From Rhodanobacter denitrificans (GTDB lineage Bacteria; Pseudomonadota; Gammaproteobacteria; Xanthomonadales; Rhodanobacteraceae): 64,000 nt of DNA. Below are positions 16,374-30,954 of this stretch, piece by piece. The notes under the pieces were generated by a model. The model was given only the letters and a program-made list of their open reading frames with translations, searched no databases and was not told the DNA's origin. How positions within the stretch are numbered: position 1 is the stretch's first letter; each line of letters opens with the position of its first letter. The DNA lies in contig JAFIHF010000032.1 of the NCBI GenBank assembly GCA_017848855.1, forward strand, positions 124,001-188,000, written 5' to 3'. The position numbers were made by a program, and so were the translations under genes.

Positions 16374-17378
16374 ATGCTGTCTATCCTCAGCCTGTTCCTC
16401 GTCTCGGCCGGCGCGATCTATCTCGCCTGCGAATACTTCGTCAACGGCATCGAATGGCTGGGCCACCGGCTGAAGCTGGGCGCCACCGCCACCGGCACCG
16501 TGCTGGCCGCGTTCGGCACCGCGCTGCCGGAAAGCGCGGTGACCTTCGTGGCGGTGGTCTGCGGCAGGACGCCGGCGGCGCGCGACATCGGCGTGGGCGC
16601 CGCGATGGGCGGGCCGCTGGTGCTGGCCACGATCGCCTATGCGGTGGTGGGCGTGGCGCTGTGGGGCAATCAGCGGCGCCTGCAGCGCGGCGATGTGCTG
16701 GTGCGCATCGACCACCAGCGGCTGGCGCACGATCAGGCCTGGTTCCTCGCGATCTTCGCGGTGAAGGTGGGGCTGGGATTGATCGCGTTCGCGTGGAAGC
16801 CGTGGCTGGGCGTGGCGTTCCTGCTCGCCTACGCGCTGTACGTGTGGCGCGAGGTGCGCAGCGACGACAGCGCGCCGGAGGAGGAGGTGCTGGAGCCGCT
16901 GATGCTGCGCCCGCGCGATGCCGAGCCCGCGCTGCGCTGGGTGCTGGCGCAGACGGGCGCGGCGCTCCTGGTGATCGCGGTGGCCTCGCGCGTGTTCGTG
17001 AGCCAGCTCGAAGCGATCGGCGTGGCGCTCGCGCTGCCGCCGCATCTGGTGGCGCTGCTGCTGAGCCCGGTGGCGACCGAACTGCCCGAGACGCTCAACG
17101 CGCTGATCTGGGTACGGCAAGGCAAGGAGCGCCTCGCGCTGGCCAACATCTCCGGCGCGATGATGATCCAGGCGACCATCCCCAGCGCGCTGGCGATCTT
17201 CGCCACGCCGTGGCTGTTCGATCCGCCGCTGATCGTTTCCGGCGCACTCACCGCGGCCGCGATCGTCTACCTGTGGTGGCTGTTCCGCCGCGGCCGGGTG
17301 GACGCGCGCCGGCTGTTGCCGGTGGGTCTGCTGTACGCCGTGTTCGCCGCGTTCGTGGCGTGGCACTACGCCGGGTGA
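16374..17378 (+). CDS. CaCA-family sodium/calcium exchanger-like membrane protein
   Basis: 334 residues, about ten transmembrane helices in two homologous halves. The two alpha-repeats, which form the ion site, are GTVLAAFGTALPESAVTFVA (about residues 41-60) and LLSPVATELPETLNALIWV (about 225-243), each with the conserved acidic residue. A charged loop around EEEVLEPLMLRPRD splits the halves. The family exchanges Ca2+ or other cations against Na+ or H+; the exact ions cannot be told. ATG 16374 gives a clean N-terminal helix (MLSILSLFLVSAGAIYLACE). It lies 38 bp after dapB and is convergent with the oxygenase gene. Confidence 0.85.
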   Translation: MLSILSLFLVSAGAIYLACEYFVNGIEWLGHRLKLGATATGTVLAAFGTALPESAVTFVAVVCGRTPAARDIGVGAAMGGPLVLATIAYAVVGVALWGNQRRLQRGDVLVRIDHQRLAHDQAWFLAIFAVKVGLGLIAFAWKPWLGVAFLLAYALYVWREVRSDDSAPEEEVLEPLMLRPRDAEPALRWVLAQTGAALLVIAVASRVFVSQLEAIGVALALPPHLVALLLSPVATELPETLNALIWVRQGKERLALANISGAMMIQATIPSALAIFATPWLFDPPLIVSGALTAAAIVYLWWLFRRGRVDARRLLPVGLLYAVFAAFVAWHYAG

Positions 17379-17379
17379 G

Positions 17380-18075
17380 TCAGTCGCGGTGCGCGGCGTT
17401 GCGGTCGCGGCCGGCGCCGTAGCGCGTGTCCAGCTTGCCGAACAGCTTCTTGAACAGGCGGGAGAACTTGCCGCGGCGGGTCTTGCGCAGCTTCTCTTCC
17501 TCGCTGGTGAGCCAGGCGACCTGGATCACCCGGCGCTCGCCCTCGTAGGGCAGGTGGCCGTGGAAGGAGTTGTCGCAGCGCTTGAACACCGCGAACTCGC
17601 CGTACAGCGGCGGCAGCTCCGGCACCACGGTGGCGTCGATGTCGTCGATCTTGTCGAGGAAGCGCAGGCAGCCTTCGCTGGTGTCGGGCCACTGCGGGTT
17701 GAGGTAGAGCAGGGCGGTGACCACCTTGGACTTGCTGTCGGTGTGGATGGTGCCGTGGCGGCGGTTCATCAGCCGGCACAGCGTCACCAGGGTGGGATAC
17801 TGGCCCAGGTCGGCGATGCCCAGGCGCTCGCCGATGCGTTTGGCGAAGGCCGGCGCGGTGAGCTGCTCCACCAGCGCGTTGACCGCGGGGCCGCAATCGG
17901 CCGGGTCCCAGGGAAAGAAGCCGGCACTGGGGTAGCGCGGGAAGTCGCGGTCGAGATCGTTGCGCGCCTCGTCCGGGAGCTGGCCATGGGCGATCATGAA
18001 CGGGAACGGTTCGTGCCGCACCAGGGTGTCCGGGCGTTCGAGACGGGCGGGATCGAGCAGGGCCTCGGGACTCAT
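17380..18075 (-). CDS. 2-oxoglutarate/Fe(II)-dependent oxygenase-like protein
   Basis: 231-residue protein of the prolyl-hydroxylase-like 2OG-Fe(II) superfamily. The iron triad is visible as HTD in RHGTIHTDSKSKVVTALLYL (about residue 110) and a distal His in CDNSFHGHLPYEGERRVIQV (about residue 170), with the following Arg able to hold 2-oxoglutarate. The C-terminus is basic (KTRRGKFSRLFKKLFGK). The substrate is unknown; relatives lie near polysaccharide or stress genes. It runs against the CaCA gene with 1 bp between stops and is divergent from carA. Confidence 0.8.
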   Translation of the reverse strand: MSPEALLDPARLERPDTLVRHEPFPFMIAHGQLPDEARNDLDRDFPRYPSAGFFPWDPADCGPAVNALVEQLTAPAFAKRIGERLGIADLGQYPTLVTLCRLMNRRHGTIHTDSKSKVVTALLYLNPQWPDTSEGCLRFLDKIDDIDATVVPELPPLYGEFAVFKRCDNSFHGHLPYEGERRVIQVAWLTSEEEKLRKTRRGKFSRLFKKLFGKLDTRYGAGRDRNAAHRD

Positions 18076-18289
18076 GGGCGGACATCACTCCCCTGGAAAG
18101 GACGCATCAGTGTAGCGCCGCGCGACGGTACGAAAGCTGACGGAAGCGGCGTTTCCCGGCGCGGCCGAAGTGGACAGCAAGCGCCGCTGCGCCTATCATT
18201 GCGACCCGCCCGAATGTCCTCCCTTCCAAGGTTCTCAAGCCTGCCTCGTGCGGCTTGCGGACTTTGCTGCACCCGAAAGGCGGTTCCCA

Positions 18290-19447
18290 ATGTCCATCCC
18301 CGCTCTGCTCGCCCTCGAAGACGGCAGCGTGTTCCACGGCCATGCCGTGGGCGCGACTGGCGAAACCGTCGGCGAGGTGGTCTTCAACACCGCCATGACC
18401 GGCTACCAGGAGATCCTCACCGATCCCTCGTACAGCCGGCAGATCGTCACCCTGACCTACCCGCACATCGGCAACACCGGCTGCAACGCCGAGGACGCCG
18501 AGTCCGACCGCGTGCACGCCGCCGGCCTGATCGTGCGCGACGTGCCGCGCCTGGCCAGCAACTGGCGCAGCAGCGAAAGCCTGCCCGATTACCTGAAGCG
18601 CCATGGCGTGGTGGCGATCGCCGGCATCGACACCCGCCGGCTCACCCGCATCCTGCGCGACAAGGGCGCACTGGCGGGCTGCATCCTCGCCGGCGAGGGT
18701 ATCGACGCCGAGGTCGCGCTGGCCAAGGCGCGCGCGTTCCCGGGCCTGAACGGCATGGATCTCGCCAAGGTGGTCTGCACCACCAAGCCTTACGCGTGGA
18801 GCGAGGGCGTCTACGACCTCGATGCCCAGGCCTTCAACCAGCCGTCCAAACGCTACAAGGTCGTGGCCTACGACTTCGGCGTGAAGCACAACATCCTGCG
18901 CCTGCTCGCCGAGCAGGGTTGCGACATCACCGTGGTGCCGGCGCAGACGAGCGCCGCCGAGGTGCTGGCGATGCAGCCCGACGGCGTGTTCCTCTCCAAC
19001 GGCCCCGGCGACCCGGCCGCCTGCGACTACGCGATCGCCGCCACGAGGCAATTCCTCGACGCGAAGATCCCGCTGTTCGGCATCTGCCTCGGCCACCAGA
19101 TCATGGGCCTCGCGCTGGGCGCGAAGACGCTGAAGATGAAGTTCGGCCACCACGGCGCGAACCATCCGGTAAAGGACCACGACGACGGCCGCGTGCTGAT
19201 CACCAGCCAGAACCATGGCTTCGCGGTGGACCCGGCGACCCTGCCGGCGAACGCGCGCGTCACCCACACCTCGCTGTTCGACGGCTCGCTGCAGGGCTTC
19301 GCGCTCACCGACCGCCCGGCGTTCTGCTTCCAGGGCCACCCGGAAGCGAGCCCCGGCCCCCATGACATTGTTTACCTGTTTGAACGGTTCGCGGCCTTGA
19401 TGCGGGACTCGGGACTCGGGACTCGGGACTCGGGGAAAGCGTCGTGA
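18290..19447 (+). CDS. carA: Carbamoyl-phosphate synthase small subunit CarA, with repeat-encoded C-terminus
   Basis: 385-residue glutaminase subunit giving ammonia to CarB for carbamoyl phosphate (arginine and pyrimidine synthesis). The N-terminal domain starts [20 protein letters not shown]; the class I amidotransferase triad is in [15 protein letters not shown] (nucleophile Cys) and [14 protein letters not shown] (His, Glu). ATG 18290 matches the family start. The last 14 residues ([14 protein letters not shown]) are translated from four GGGACTC units of an inverted repeat, so the native end has been replaced. The stop TGA overlaps the GTG start of the next gene (GTGA). Confidence 0.95.
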   Translation: MSIPALLALEDGSVFHGHAVGATGETVGEVVFNTAMTGYQEILTDPSYSRQIVTLTYPHIGNTGCNAEDAESDRVHAAGLIVRDVPRLASNWRSSESLPDYLKRHGVVAIAGIDTRRLTRILRDKGALAGCILAGEGIDAEVALAKARAFPGLNGMDLAKVVCTTKPYAWSEGVYDLDAQAFNQPSKRYKVVAYDFGVKHNILRLLAEQGCDITVVPAQTSAAEVLAMQPDGVFLSNGPGDPAACDYAIAATRQFLDAKIPLFGICLGHQIMGLALGAKTLKMKFGHHGANHPVKDHDDGRVLITSQNHGFAVDPATLPANARVTHTSLFDGSLQGFALTDRPAFCFQGHPEASPGPHDIVYLFERFAALMRDSGLGTRDSGKAS

Positions 19448-19841
19448 CGGCGAGCCATTTTCGCGAGCTGGAAGTGTGGCAACTGGCGATGTCGCTGGCC
19501 AAGCGCGTCTACGAATTGACGGCGGGCTTTCCGCGCGAAGAACGCTATGGCCTGGCCTCGCAACTCCAGCGCGCGGCCGTGTCGATTCCTTCCAATATTG
19601 CGGAAGGCAATGCGCGCGTATCCACCAAGGAATACGCGCGCTTCGTTTCGGTGGCGCTTGGTTCCTGCGCCGAACTCCAGACCCAGCTGCTGCTGTCGCG
19701 CGAGCTTGAACTCGGTCTGGAAACGGCGCGCGGCGACGCGCTCGACCTGTGCGATCGGACAGGCCAGATGTTGCTACGCCTGCACCAGGCGCTGATGCGG
19801 CGGCTCGAAACCGAGTCCCGAGTCCCGAGTCCCGAGTCCCG
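19403..19841. repeat. 31-bp perfect inverted repeat made of (GGGACTC)4 / (GAGTCCC)4 around the IVP gene
   Basis: Left arm 19403-19433 has four GGGACTC units (from 19404); right arm 19811-19841 has four GAGTCCC units (19813-19840). The arms are exact reverse complements over 31 bases. The loop of 377 nt holds most of the IVP gene. In RNA this would be a long duplex enclosing the reading frame, as in 23S rRNA intervening sequences. The arm also codes for the ends of CarA and of the IVP protein, and it abuts the GGAG ribosome-binding site of carB (19841-19844). Confidence 0.9.
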
Positions 19842-19848
19842 GAGTTGA
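19444..19848 (+). CDS. Four-helix-bundle protein of the 23S rRNA IVP family (S23-like)
   Basis: 134-residue protein of the TIGR02436/S23 family, named after open frames found inside intervening sequences of 23S rRNA. Signatures are [20 protein letters not shown] (residues 5-24), [20 protein letters not shown] (37-56) and [20 protein letters not shown] (65-84); four amphipathic helices are expected. Relatives include the Avd accessory protein of diversity-generating retroelements; a nucleic-acid-binding role is likely but the cellular role is unknown. The start is GTG 19444 inside the carA stop; the stop is 2 bp before carB. The last residues ([11 protein letters not shown]) are encoded by the right repeat arm. 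No reverse transcriptase or variable repeat is nearby. Confidence 0.9.
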   Translation: MTASHFRELEVWQLAMSLAKRVYELTAGFPREERYGLASQLQRAAVSIPSNIAEGNARVSTKEYARFVSVALGSCAELQTQLLLSRELELGLETARGDALDLCDRTGQMLLRLHQALMRRLETESRVPSPESRS

Positions 19849-19850
19849 CC

Positions 19851-23074
<3,224 letters not shown>

Positions 23075-23078
<4 letters not shown>

Positions 23079-23554
23079 GTGCCCGCGCCCCCATCACCAA
23101 GACCGGTTCCGAGCGGCTGCGCGCCGAGCTGGAGCGGCTGAAGTCGGAGGAGCGGCCGCGCATCATCGCGGCGATCGCCGAGGCGCGCGCGCACGGCGAC
23201 CTCAAGGAGAACGCGGAGTACCACGCCGCGCGCGAGCTGCAGAGCTTCATCGAGGGCCGCATCGGCCAGCTCGAGGCGCTGCTCTCCACCGCGCAGGTGA
23301 TCGACGTGTCGCGGCTCGGTGCCGGCAGCAAGGTGGTGTTCGGCGCCATCGTGGACCTGGCCGACGAGGACAGCGGCGCCGAGGTGACCTACCAGATCGT
23401 GGGCGACCTCGAAGCCGACATCAAGCAGGGCCTGATCGCCGTCTCCTCGCCGATCGCGCGCGCGCTGATCGGCAAGCTCGAAGGCGACAGCTTCGAGTTC
23501 CAGGCGCCCAACGGCGTGAAGCGCTACGAGATCACCGGCGTGCGCTACGAGTGA
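23075..23554 (+). CDS. greA: Transcription elongation factor GreA
   Basis: 159-residue factor that stimulates RNA cleavage in backtracked RNA polymerase. The N-terminal coiled coil holds the acidic tip, with the characteristic [20 protein letters not shown] (residues 29-48). The C-terminal FKBP-like domain has [20 protein letters not shown] and ISPIG-like [16 protein letters not shown]. Start overlaps the carB stop (ATGA), as in many Xanthomonadales and pseudomonads. A strong terminator follows 20 bp after the stop. Confidence 0.97.
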
Positions 23555-23573
23555 TCCGCTCGTCTCCCGGCTG

Positions 23574-23609
23574 AAAGCAAAAGCCCCGCATCTGCGGGGC
23601 TTTTGCTTT
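23574..23609. terminator. Strong, probably bidirectional terminator after greA
   Basis: A 17-bp perfect stem (left arm AAAGCAAAAGCCCCGCA, 23574-23590) with a two-base loop. A-runs on the left and T-runs on the right would allow termination from both sides, ending carAB-greA and the opposing rpmJ transcript. Confidence 0.9.
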
Positions 23610-23693
23610 GGCCATCGGCGCGCATGCCGGCGGGCGCCGGGCAGCAAAAAGGCCGCTTGCGCAGCCTTTCCGTCGGCGGATACCGCGCTGCGA

Positions 23694-23819
23694 TCAGCGC
23701 TGGCGGGCCTTGAAACGCGGGTTGCTCTTGCAGATCACGAACACCTTGCCGCGACGGCGCACGATCTTGCAGTCGCGGTGCCGCGCCTTGGCGGACTTCA
23801 ACGAGTTAAGCACCTTCAC
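23694..23819 (-). CDS. rpmJ: 50S ribosomal protein L36, zinc-free (YkgO-like) type
   Basis: 41-residue L36: (M)[20 protein letters not shown], then [20 protein letters not shown]. The classical zinc ribbon CxxC...H is absent (only two spaced Cys remain), so this is the C-minus paralogue, which in enterobacteria is Zur-controlled; in Xanthomonadales it is the common form. The start is GTG 23819, preceded by AGGAG; an ATG further upstream (23885) would add unrelated residues. It stands alone, convergent with greA. Confidence 0.93.
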   Translation of the reverse strand: MKVLNSLKSAKARHRDCKIVRRRGKVFVICKSNPRFKARQR

Positions 23820-23881
23820 GGCGAGCTCCTGATACCAAACGGAAAAAATCAGCGCGCAAGTATAACCTGCTGAATCGCCAG

Positions 23882-24796
23882 TCACAAGTTGCCGGAATCG
23901 CGGACGAACTCGTCCACGGTGGACAGGAATTGCGCCACCACCGGGGAAGCGTCGTCGGCCCGGCTGGCCACGGCCAGCAGGAGCCGGGCGGCGGGGTCGG
24001 CCAGCGGCACGTAGCTGACCCCGGCCAGCTGCACCGCGCGCATCGTCGCCGGCACCAGCGCCACGCCCAAGCCGGCAGCCACCAGGGCCAGCAGGCCGCT
24101 GATCTGCCGCGCCTGCTGCACCGTGCGTGGCTGGAAGCCGGCTGCGTTGGCCAGCGTGGTGAGCTTTTCGTGCAGGGTGGCGGCCACCTCGCGCGGTTGC
24201 GTGACGAAGGCCTCGCCGGCCACCTCGCCCATGTGCAGCTCGTCGCGCGTGGCCAGCGGGTGGCTGGCGGGCAGGGCGAGCAACAGCGGTTCGTGATCCA
24301 GCATGCGCAAGCGCAACTTGCGCGCATCCTGCAGATGGCGCGGTTCGGTACGCACGAAGCCGATGTCGATCTCGTTGGCCAACAGTGCGGCGAACTGCGG
24401 AGCGTTGTTCATCTCGCGCAGTTGCACGTCCACGCCCTGTGCCAGCTGGCGATGGCGCAGCAGGGTGCGCGGCAGGGCGGGGTGGAACGATACCGACAGC
24501 GTGTACGCCAGCCGCAACTGGCCGCTGTGACCGGCCGCGGCATCGACGGCCCGGCTGCGCGCCTGCTCGGCCTGGGCGAGGATCAGGCGCACCTGCTCGA
24601 GGAAAACCTTGCCGGCCTCGGTCAGCGCCACCTTGCGCTTGCTGCGTTCGAGCAGGGTCACGCCCAGGTCCCGTTCCAGCGCTTGGATCTGCTGGGAGAG
24701 CGGGGGCTGGGAGATGTGCAGGCGGATCGCGGCCCGGGTGAAGCTCAACTCCTCGGCGACCGCGACGAAGTAGCGCAACTGGCGGAAATCGAACAT
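23882..24796 (-). CDS. LysR-family transcriptional regulator (BenM/CatM-like)
   Basis: 304 residues. The winged HTH is [40 protein letters not shown] (residues 1-40). The effector domain begins [20 protein letters not shown] and has two periplasmic-binding-like lobes. The overall pattern recalls BenM/CatM-type regulators of aromatic or fatty-acid degradation. The AT-rich stretch right upstream (24797-24850) likely holds its promoter and operator. Nearest neighbour on the same strand is fadH, 288 bp upstream; control of fadH is possible but not shown. Confidence 0.88.
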   Translation of the reverse strand: MFDFRQLRYFVAVAEELSFTRAAIRLHISQPPLSQQIQALERDLGVTLLERSKRKVALTEAGKVFLEQVRLILAQAEQARSRAVDAAAGHSGQLRLAYTLSVSFHPALPRTLLRHRQLAQGVDVQLREMNNAPQFAALLANEIDIGFVRTEPRHLQDARKLRLRMLDHEPLLLALPASHPLATRDELHMGEVAGEAFVTQPREVAATLHEKLTTLANAAGFQPRTVQQARQISGLLALVAAGLGVALVPATMRAVQLAGVSYVPLADPAARLLLAVASRADDASPVVAQFLSTVDEFVRDSGNL

Positions 24797-24850
24797 ATAT
24801 TGTTTCGATATAAATATCGTTCTAAATATATATTAGATACTCGAACGCGT
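24797..24850 (-). promoter_or_regulatory. AT-rich promoter/operator region of the LysR gene
   Basis: In a GC-rich genome this 50-bp stretch is nearly all A and T. It holds the dyad CGATAT-AA-ATATCG (24806-24819) and several TATATA-like boxes that could serve as -10 elements. LysR proteins usually bind near their own start, so an autoregulatory site is likely. The rest of the gap to 25083 has one dispersed repeat and no gene. Confidence 0.5.
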
Positions 24851-24996
24851 CGATCATAAAATGCCCCCCGTCCCACCATCCTCCCCCTCCCCCCGATGGT
24901 GGCGACCCTCGCCTCGCAGCGACGCTAGGCACGATACCGGCCACCTCCCCCTCGGGCCCTATCGATGCGTCGCTTTGCGAGGCGTTTTCTTTACCA

Positions 24997-25052
24997 GTGC
25001 ATTCGTCCGTGAACGCGAAGATCAAACGGGCGGCCATCCATGGCCGCACTTT
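24997..25052 (+). repeat. Dispersed two-hairpin repeat
   Basis: One copy: hairpin GCATTCGTCCGTGAACGC, linker GAAGATCAAACGG, then palindrome GCGGCCATCCATGGCCGC. It ends 31 bp after... the fadH stop side (fadH stop at 25084), so it may fold in the fadH 3' UTR, where it could act as a mRNA 3'-end stabiliser. Confidence 0.85.
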
Positions 25053-25083
25053 CAAATTTTCTCGTGTTCGCCTTTGTCTGCGC

Positions 25084-27421
<2,338 letters not shown>

Positions 27422-27516
27422 GGCGGGGCGGACGGCATGGAATTCCGCCATGGTACGCGATGCCGTGCGGGCCGGCGCGATACCATGCTGCGCTTCTTGC
27501 CCGACCAGGATCCGCC

Positions 27517-28197
27517 ATGAGCCGAACCGCCGCCGTCCCCGTGCTGACCATCGATGGGCCTTCGGGCTCGGGCAAGGGCACGATCAGCCGGCGCGTGGCC
27601 GAGCACTTGGGCTGGCGGCTGCTCGACTCGGGCGCCTTGTACCGGGCGGTGGGCTACGCCGCCGGCGCCGAGGGGCTGGACCTGTCCGACGCCGAGGCGG
27701 TGACGCGCTGCGCGCAGGCCACGAAGATCCGCTTCCAGCCCAGCGCCGACGGCAGCGATACCCGCATCCTGGTCAACGGCCACGACGCCACCGACGAGCT
27801 GCGCACCGAAACGGCCGGCGCGGCGGCCTCGGCGATCGCCTCGATCGCCCCGGTGCGGCAGGCGCTGGTGGAGCTGCAACTGGGCTTCCGCAAGGCGCCC
27901 GGCCTGGTGGCCGACGGGCGCGACATGGGCACGGTGATCTTCCCCGATGCGCCGTTCAAGGTGTTCCTCACCGCCAGCGCCGCCGAGCGGGCGAAAAGGC
28001 GCTATAAGCAGTTGAAGGAAAAGGGACTCAGCGTTACACTTGCGAGTCTGCAGCGCGAGATCGAGGCGCGCGACCACCGCGATGCGTCGCGCGCGGTGGC
28101 ACCGCTCAAGCCCGCGCCGGAGGCCGTGCTGGTGGACACCACCGGCATGGACATCGACCAGGTGGTCGCCAGAGTTCTTGCCGTCGTGCAGCCCTGA
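27517..28197 (+). CDS. cmk: Cytidylate kinase
   Basis: 226-residue kinase converting CMP/dCMP to the diphosphates. The P-loop is [20 protein letters not shown] (residues 9-28); [15 protein letters not shown] and [20 protein letters not shown] bind the nucleotide monophosphate; the lid has [14 protein letters not shown]. It precedes rpsA, as in most Proteobacteria. A GC-rich hairpin with a short T-run follows. Confidence 0.96.
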   Translation: MSRTAAVPVLTIDGPSGSGKGTISRRVAEHLGWRLLDSGALYRAVGYAAGAEGLDLSDAEAVTRCAQATKIRFQPSADGSDTRILVNGHDATDELRTETAGAAASAIASIAPVRQALVELQLGFRKAPGLVADGRDMGTVIFPDAPFKVFLTASAAERAKRRYKQLKEKGLSVTLASLQREIEARDHRDASRAVAPLKPAPEAVLVDTTGMDIDQVVARVLAVVQP

Positions 28198-28222
28198 CCG
28201 GGGCCGCGCGGCGGTTTTCGTT

Positions 28223-28246
28223 CCCCGGCCATGGCGGCCGGGGTTT
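28223..28246 (+). terminator. Weak hairpin terminator between cmk and rpsA
   Basis: CCCCGGCC (28223-28230), five-base loop, GGCCGGGG (28236-28243), then TTT. The T-run is short, so this may be an attenuating hairpin at the start of the rpsA leader. Confidence 0.45.
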
Positions 28247-28368
28247 CAACCATGGTGGTGAGGCGCGCCCCGCGCGGGCGTTCCGAAGCCGCCCCTACCG
28301 GTGGGTGGTTGCCGCCGCGTATCCCGCAGTGGAACGCCGCAACCGTCCTTTCCCAATCTGGAATCAAC

Positions 28369-30042
28369 ATGACTGAAAGTTTTGCCGAACTGTTTGAACA
28401 GAGCCAGCAGGCCATCGCCAAGCTGAAGCCCGGCGCCATCGTCACCGGCATCGTGGTGGAGATCCGCAACGACGTCGTCGTGATCAACGCGGGCCTGAAG
28501 AGCGAAGGCATCGTCCCGATCGAGCAGTTCAAGGGCGAGGACGGCACCCTCGAGGTGAGCGTCGGCGACCCCGTGAAGGTGGCTCTCGAAGCCCTGGAAG
28601 ACGGTTTCGGCGAAACCAAGCTGTCGCGCGAGAAGGCCAAGCGCTCGATGGTGTGGGACGACCTCGAGGAGGCGTTCGACAAGGAAGAGACCATCAAGGG
28701 CATGATCTCCGGCAAGGTCAAGGGTGGCTTCACCGTCGACATCAAGGACGTCCGCGCGTTCCTGCCGGGCTCGCTGGTCGACGTGCGCCCGGTGCGCGAG
28801 CCGACCTACCTCGAGGGCAAGGAACTCGAGTTCAAGATCATCAAGCTCGACCGCAAGCGCAACAACGTGGTGGTCAGCCGCCGCGCCGTGGTCGAGACCG
28901 AGTTCTCCGCCGAGCGCGAGCAGCTGCTGGAGCGCCTGGTCGAGGGCGCCGTGATCAAGGGCGTGGTGAAGAACCTCACCGACTACGGCGCGTTCGTGGA
29001 CCTGGGCGGCATCGACGGCCTGCTGCACATCACCGACATGGCGTGGAAGCGCGTGCGCCATCCGTCCGAGGTGGTCAACGTCGGCGACGAGCTGGACGTG
29101 CGCGTGCTGAAGTTCGACAAGGAGCGCAACCGCGTCTCGCTGGGCCTGAAGCAGCTGGGCGACGATCCGTGGGTGAACATCTCGCGCCGCTACCCGGTCG
29201 GTTCGCGCCTGTTCGGCAAGGTCTCCAACGTCACCGACTACGGCTGCTTCGTCGAGATCGAGCCGGGCGTCGAGGGTCTGGTCCACGTGTCCGAGATGGA
29301 CTGGACCAACAAGAACGTCAACCCGGCCAAGGTGGTGCAGGTCGGCGACGAGACCGAAGTGATGGTGCTGGACGTGGATGAAGAGCGTCGCCGCATCTCG
29401 CTGGGCATCAAGCAGACCCGCTCCAACCCGTGGGAAGCCTTCGCCGCCATGCACAAGAAGGGCGACAAGGTCTCCGGCCAGATCAAGTCGATCACCGACT
29501 TCGGCGTGTTCATCGGCCTGGACGGCGGCATCGACGGCCTGGTGCACCTGTCCGACATCTCCTGGCAGATGTCCGGCGAAGACCTCGTGCGCAACTTCAA
29601 GAAGGGCGACGAGATCGAGGCCGTGGTGCTGGCGGTGGATCCGGAGCGCGAGCGCATCTCGCTCGGCATCAAGCAGATGGAGCAGGATCCGTTCGGCCAG
29701 TTCATGGCCAACCATCCGCGCGGCAGCATCGTCACCGGCACGGTGAAGGAAGTGGACGCGAAGGGTGCGGTGGTCGACCTGGGCGAGGGCGTGGAGGGTT
29801 ACATCCGCGCCAACGACATCGCCAAGGAGCGCATCGACGACGCCACCCAGCACCTCAAGGTGGGCGACAAGGTCGAGGCCAAGTTCACCGGCATGGACCG
29901 CAAGGGCCGTCAGCTGTCGCTGTCGATCCGCGCCAAGGACGAGGAAGACGTGCAGGAAGCCCTGGCCGAATACTCCTCGGCCGCGGGCGGCACCACCAAG
30001 CTCGGCGCGCTGCTCAAGGAGCAGCTGAACAAGGCCGAGTAA
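28369..30042 (+). CDS. rpsA: 30S ribosomal protein S1
   Basis: 557 residues with six S1/OB-fold repeats. Repeat 1 starts [20 protein letters not shown]; later repeats show the canonical [40 protein letters not shown] and [21 protein letters not shown]1 binds mRNA leaders and unfolds them for initiation. The start ATG 28369 has only a weak GGAA upstream, which is usual for rpsA, whose leader folds for autoregulation. The 170-bp leader holds no gene. Confidence 0.97.
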   Translation: MTESFAELFEQSQQAIAKLKPGAIVTGIVVEIRNDVVVINAGLKSEGIVPIEQFKGEDGTLEVSVGDPVKVALEALEDGFGETKLSREKAKRSMVWDDLEEAFDKEETIKGMISGKVKGGFTVDIKDVRAFLPGSLVDVRPVREPTYLEGKELEFKIIKLDRKRNNVVVSRRAVVETEFSAEREQLLERLVEGAVIKGVVKNLTDYGAFVDLGGIDGLLHITDMAWKRVRHPSEVVNVGDELDVRVLKFDKERNRVSLGLKQLGDDPWVNISRRYPVGSRLFGKVSNVTDYGCFVEIEPGVEGLVHVSEMDWTNKNVNPAKVVQVGDETEVMVLDVDEERRRISLGIKQTRSNPWEAFAAMHKKGDKVSGQIKSITDFGVFIGLDGGIDGLVHLSDISWQMSGEDLVRNFKKGDEIEAVVLAVDPERERISLGIKQMEQDPFGQFMANHPRGSIVTGTVKEVDAKGAVVDLGEGVEGYIRANDIAKERIDDATQHLKVGDKVEAKFTGMDRKGRQLSLSIRAKDEEDVQEALAEYSSAAGGTTKLGALLKEQLNKAE

Positions 30043-30123
30043 GCGTTGCGGCATCGGCGCGGGGCGGCCACGAACCGCCCCGCGCCACGCAGCGCAGAGT
30101 CACACGTCGCGGACACGGGGACC

Positions 30124-30426
30124 ATGACCAAATCCGAATTGATCGAGGCGCTGGCCAGGCGCCAGACCCATCTTGCGTTTGCCGACGTCGAGCTCGCGGT
30201 CAAGAGCGTGGTCGAGCAGATGAGCCAGGCGCTGGCCCAGGGCGAGCGCATCGAGGTGCGCGGCTTTGGCAGCTTCGCGCTGCACTACCGGCCGCCGCGC
30301 ATGGGGCGCAACCCCAAGACCGGCGAATCGGTGGCGCTGCCCGGCAAGCACGTGCCGCACTTCAAGCCCGGCAAGGAACTGCGCGAGCGCGTCAATCTGC
30401 AGGTGGGCCAGGCCGTGACGGGCTGA
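30124..30426 (+). CDS. ihfB: Integration host factor beta subunit
   Basis: 100-residue DNA-bending protein of the HU/IHF family. It starts [20 protein letters not shown], and the family signature [20 protein letters not shown] (about residues 40-59) is followed by [20 protein letters not shown] with the intercalating proline arm. The rpsA-ihfB order is conserved in Gammaproteobacteria. ATG 30124 is chosen; the upstream start adds unrelated sequence. Confidence 0.97.
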   Translation: MTKSELIEALARRQTHLAFADVELAVKSVVEQMSQALAQGERIEVRGFGSFALHYRPPRMGRNPKTGESVALPGKHVPHFKPGKELRERVNLQVGQAVTG

Positions 30427-30496
30427 GCCGTTCGATGCAGGAAATTCTTGAAGGCAGACGACGCGAGTCGGCTGCCTTTGTTTTTTGCGATATTTG

Positions 30497-30606
30497 TGCG
30501 TTCGTCCATGAACGCAAAAGTCAAACGGGCAGCCATCCACGGCTTTGCTTTTGCGATCGTCCATGATCGCGAAGATCAAACGGGCGGCCATCCATGGCCG
30601 CACTTC
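30497..30606 (+). repeat. Two tandem copies of the dispersed two-hairpin repeat
   Basis: Copy 1 spans 30497-30547 (hairpin GCGTTCGTCCATGAACGC, linker AAAAGTCAAACGG), copy 2 spans 30553-30606 (linker GAAGATCAAACGG, palindrome GCGGCCATCCATGGCCGC). They fill the 270-bp gap between ihfB and lapA together with a T-rich stretch near 30478-30486. No gene is seen in the gap. Confidence 0.88.
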
Positions 30607-30696
30607 TCAAAGATCACGGTTCACAACTTCCCTCGCGGCTGAATCGAAGCAGCATGCCTGCTGCGCCGTGCGTAGGCGATCGGGTAAAGTCGCCGG

Positions 30697-30954
30697 ATGC
30701 GCCTGATCGTGATCCTCGTCCTCGTGTTCTTCGTCGCCGCCGGCATCGTGGTGGGCGCGCTCAATGCCGACCTGGTCGGCTACGACTTCGCGTTTGCGCG
30801 CGTGCAGCTGCCCAAGGGGGCGGCGCTGCTGGCCGCGCTGGTGCTGGGCTGGCTGCTCGGCGGACTCACCGCCTGGCTGGGCGTGAGCCTGCGGCAGCGG
30901 CGCCTGCAGCGGCAGCGCCGCAAGGACGCTGGCAGGAAGACGGCCGGCGCATGA
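30697..30954 (+). CDS. lapA: LapA-domain (DUF1049) inner-membrane protein
   Basis: 85 residues, two transmembrane helices: MRLIVILVLVFFVAAGIVVG and LLAALVLGWLLGGLTAWLG, with the family core NADLVGYDFAFARVQLPKGA between. A basic tail RRLQRQRRKDAGRKT faces the cytoplasm. It partners LapB in lipopolysaccharide assembly control. Its stop overlaps the lapB start (ATGA), so the two are coupled. Confidence 0.92.
   Translation: MRLIVILVLVFFVAAGIVVGALNADLVGYDFAFARVQLPKGAALLAALVLGWLLGGLTAWLGVSLRQRRLQRQRRKDAGRKTAGA

Noticed and set aside
19403-19841. Diversity-generating retroelement around the IVP-like (Avd-related) gene
   Set aside because: No reverse transcriptase, no template/variable repeat pair; only the accessory-like protein family is shared.
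28246-30054. 602-codon frame antisense to rpsA
   Set aside because: Shadow of rpsA; no start signal or family resemblance.
30448-30642. Short open frame over the repeats after ihfB
   Set aside because: Most of it is a translation of the dispersed repeats; the same peptide pieces appear at each copy in different frames.
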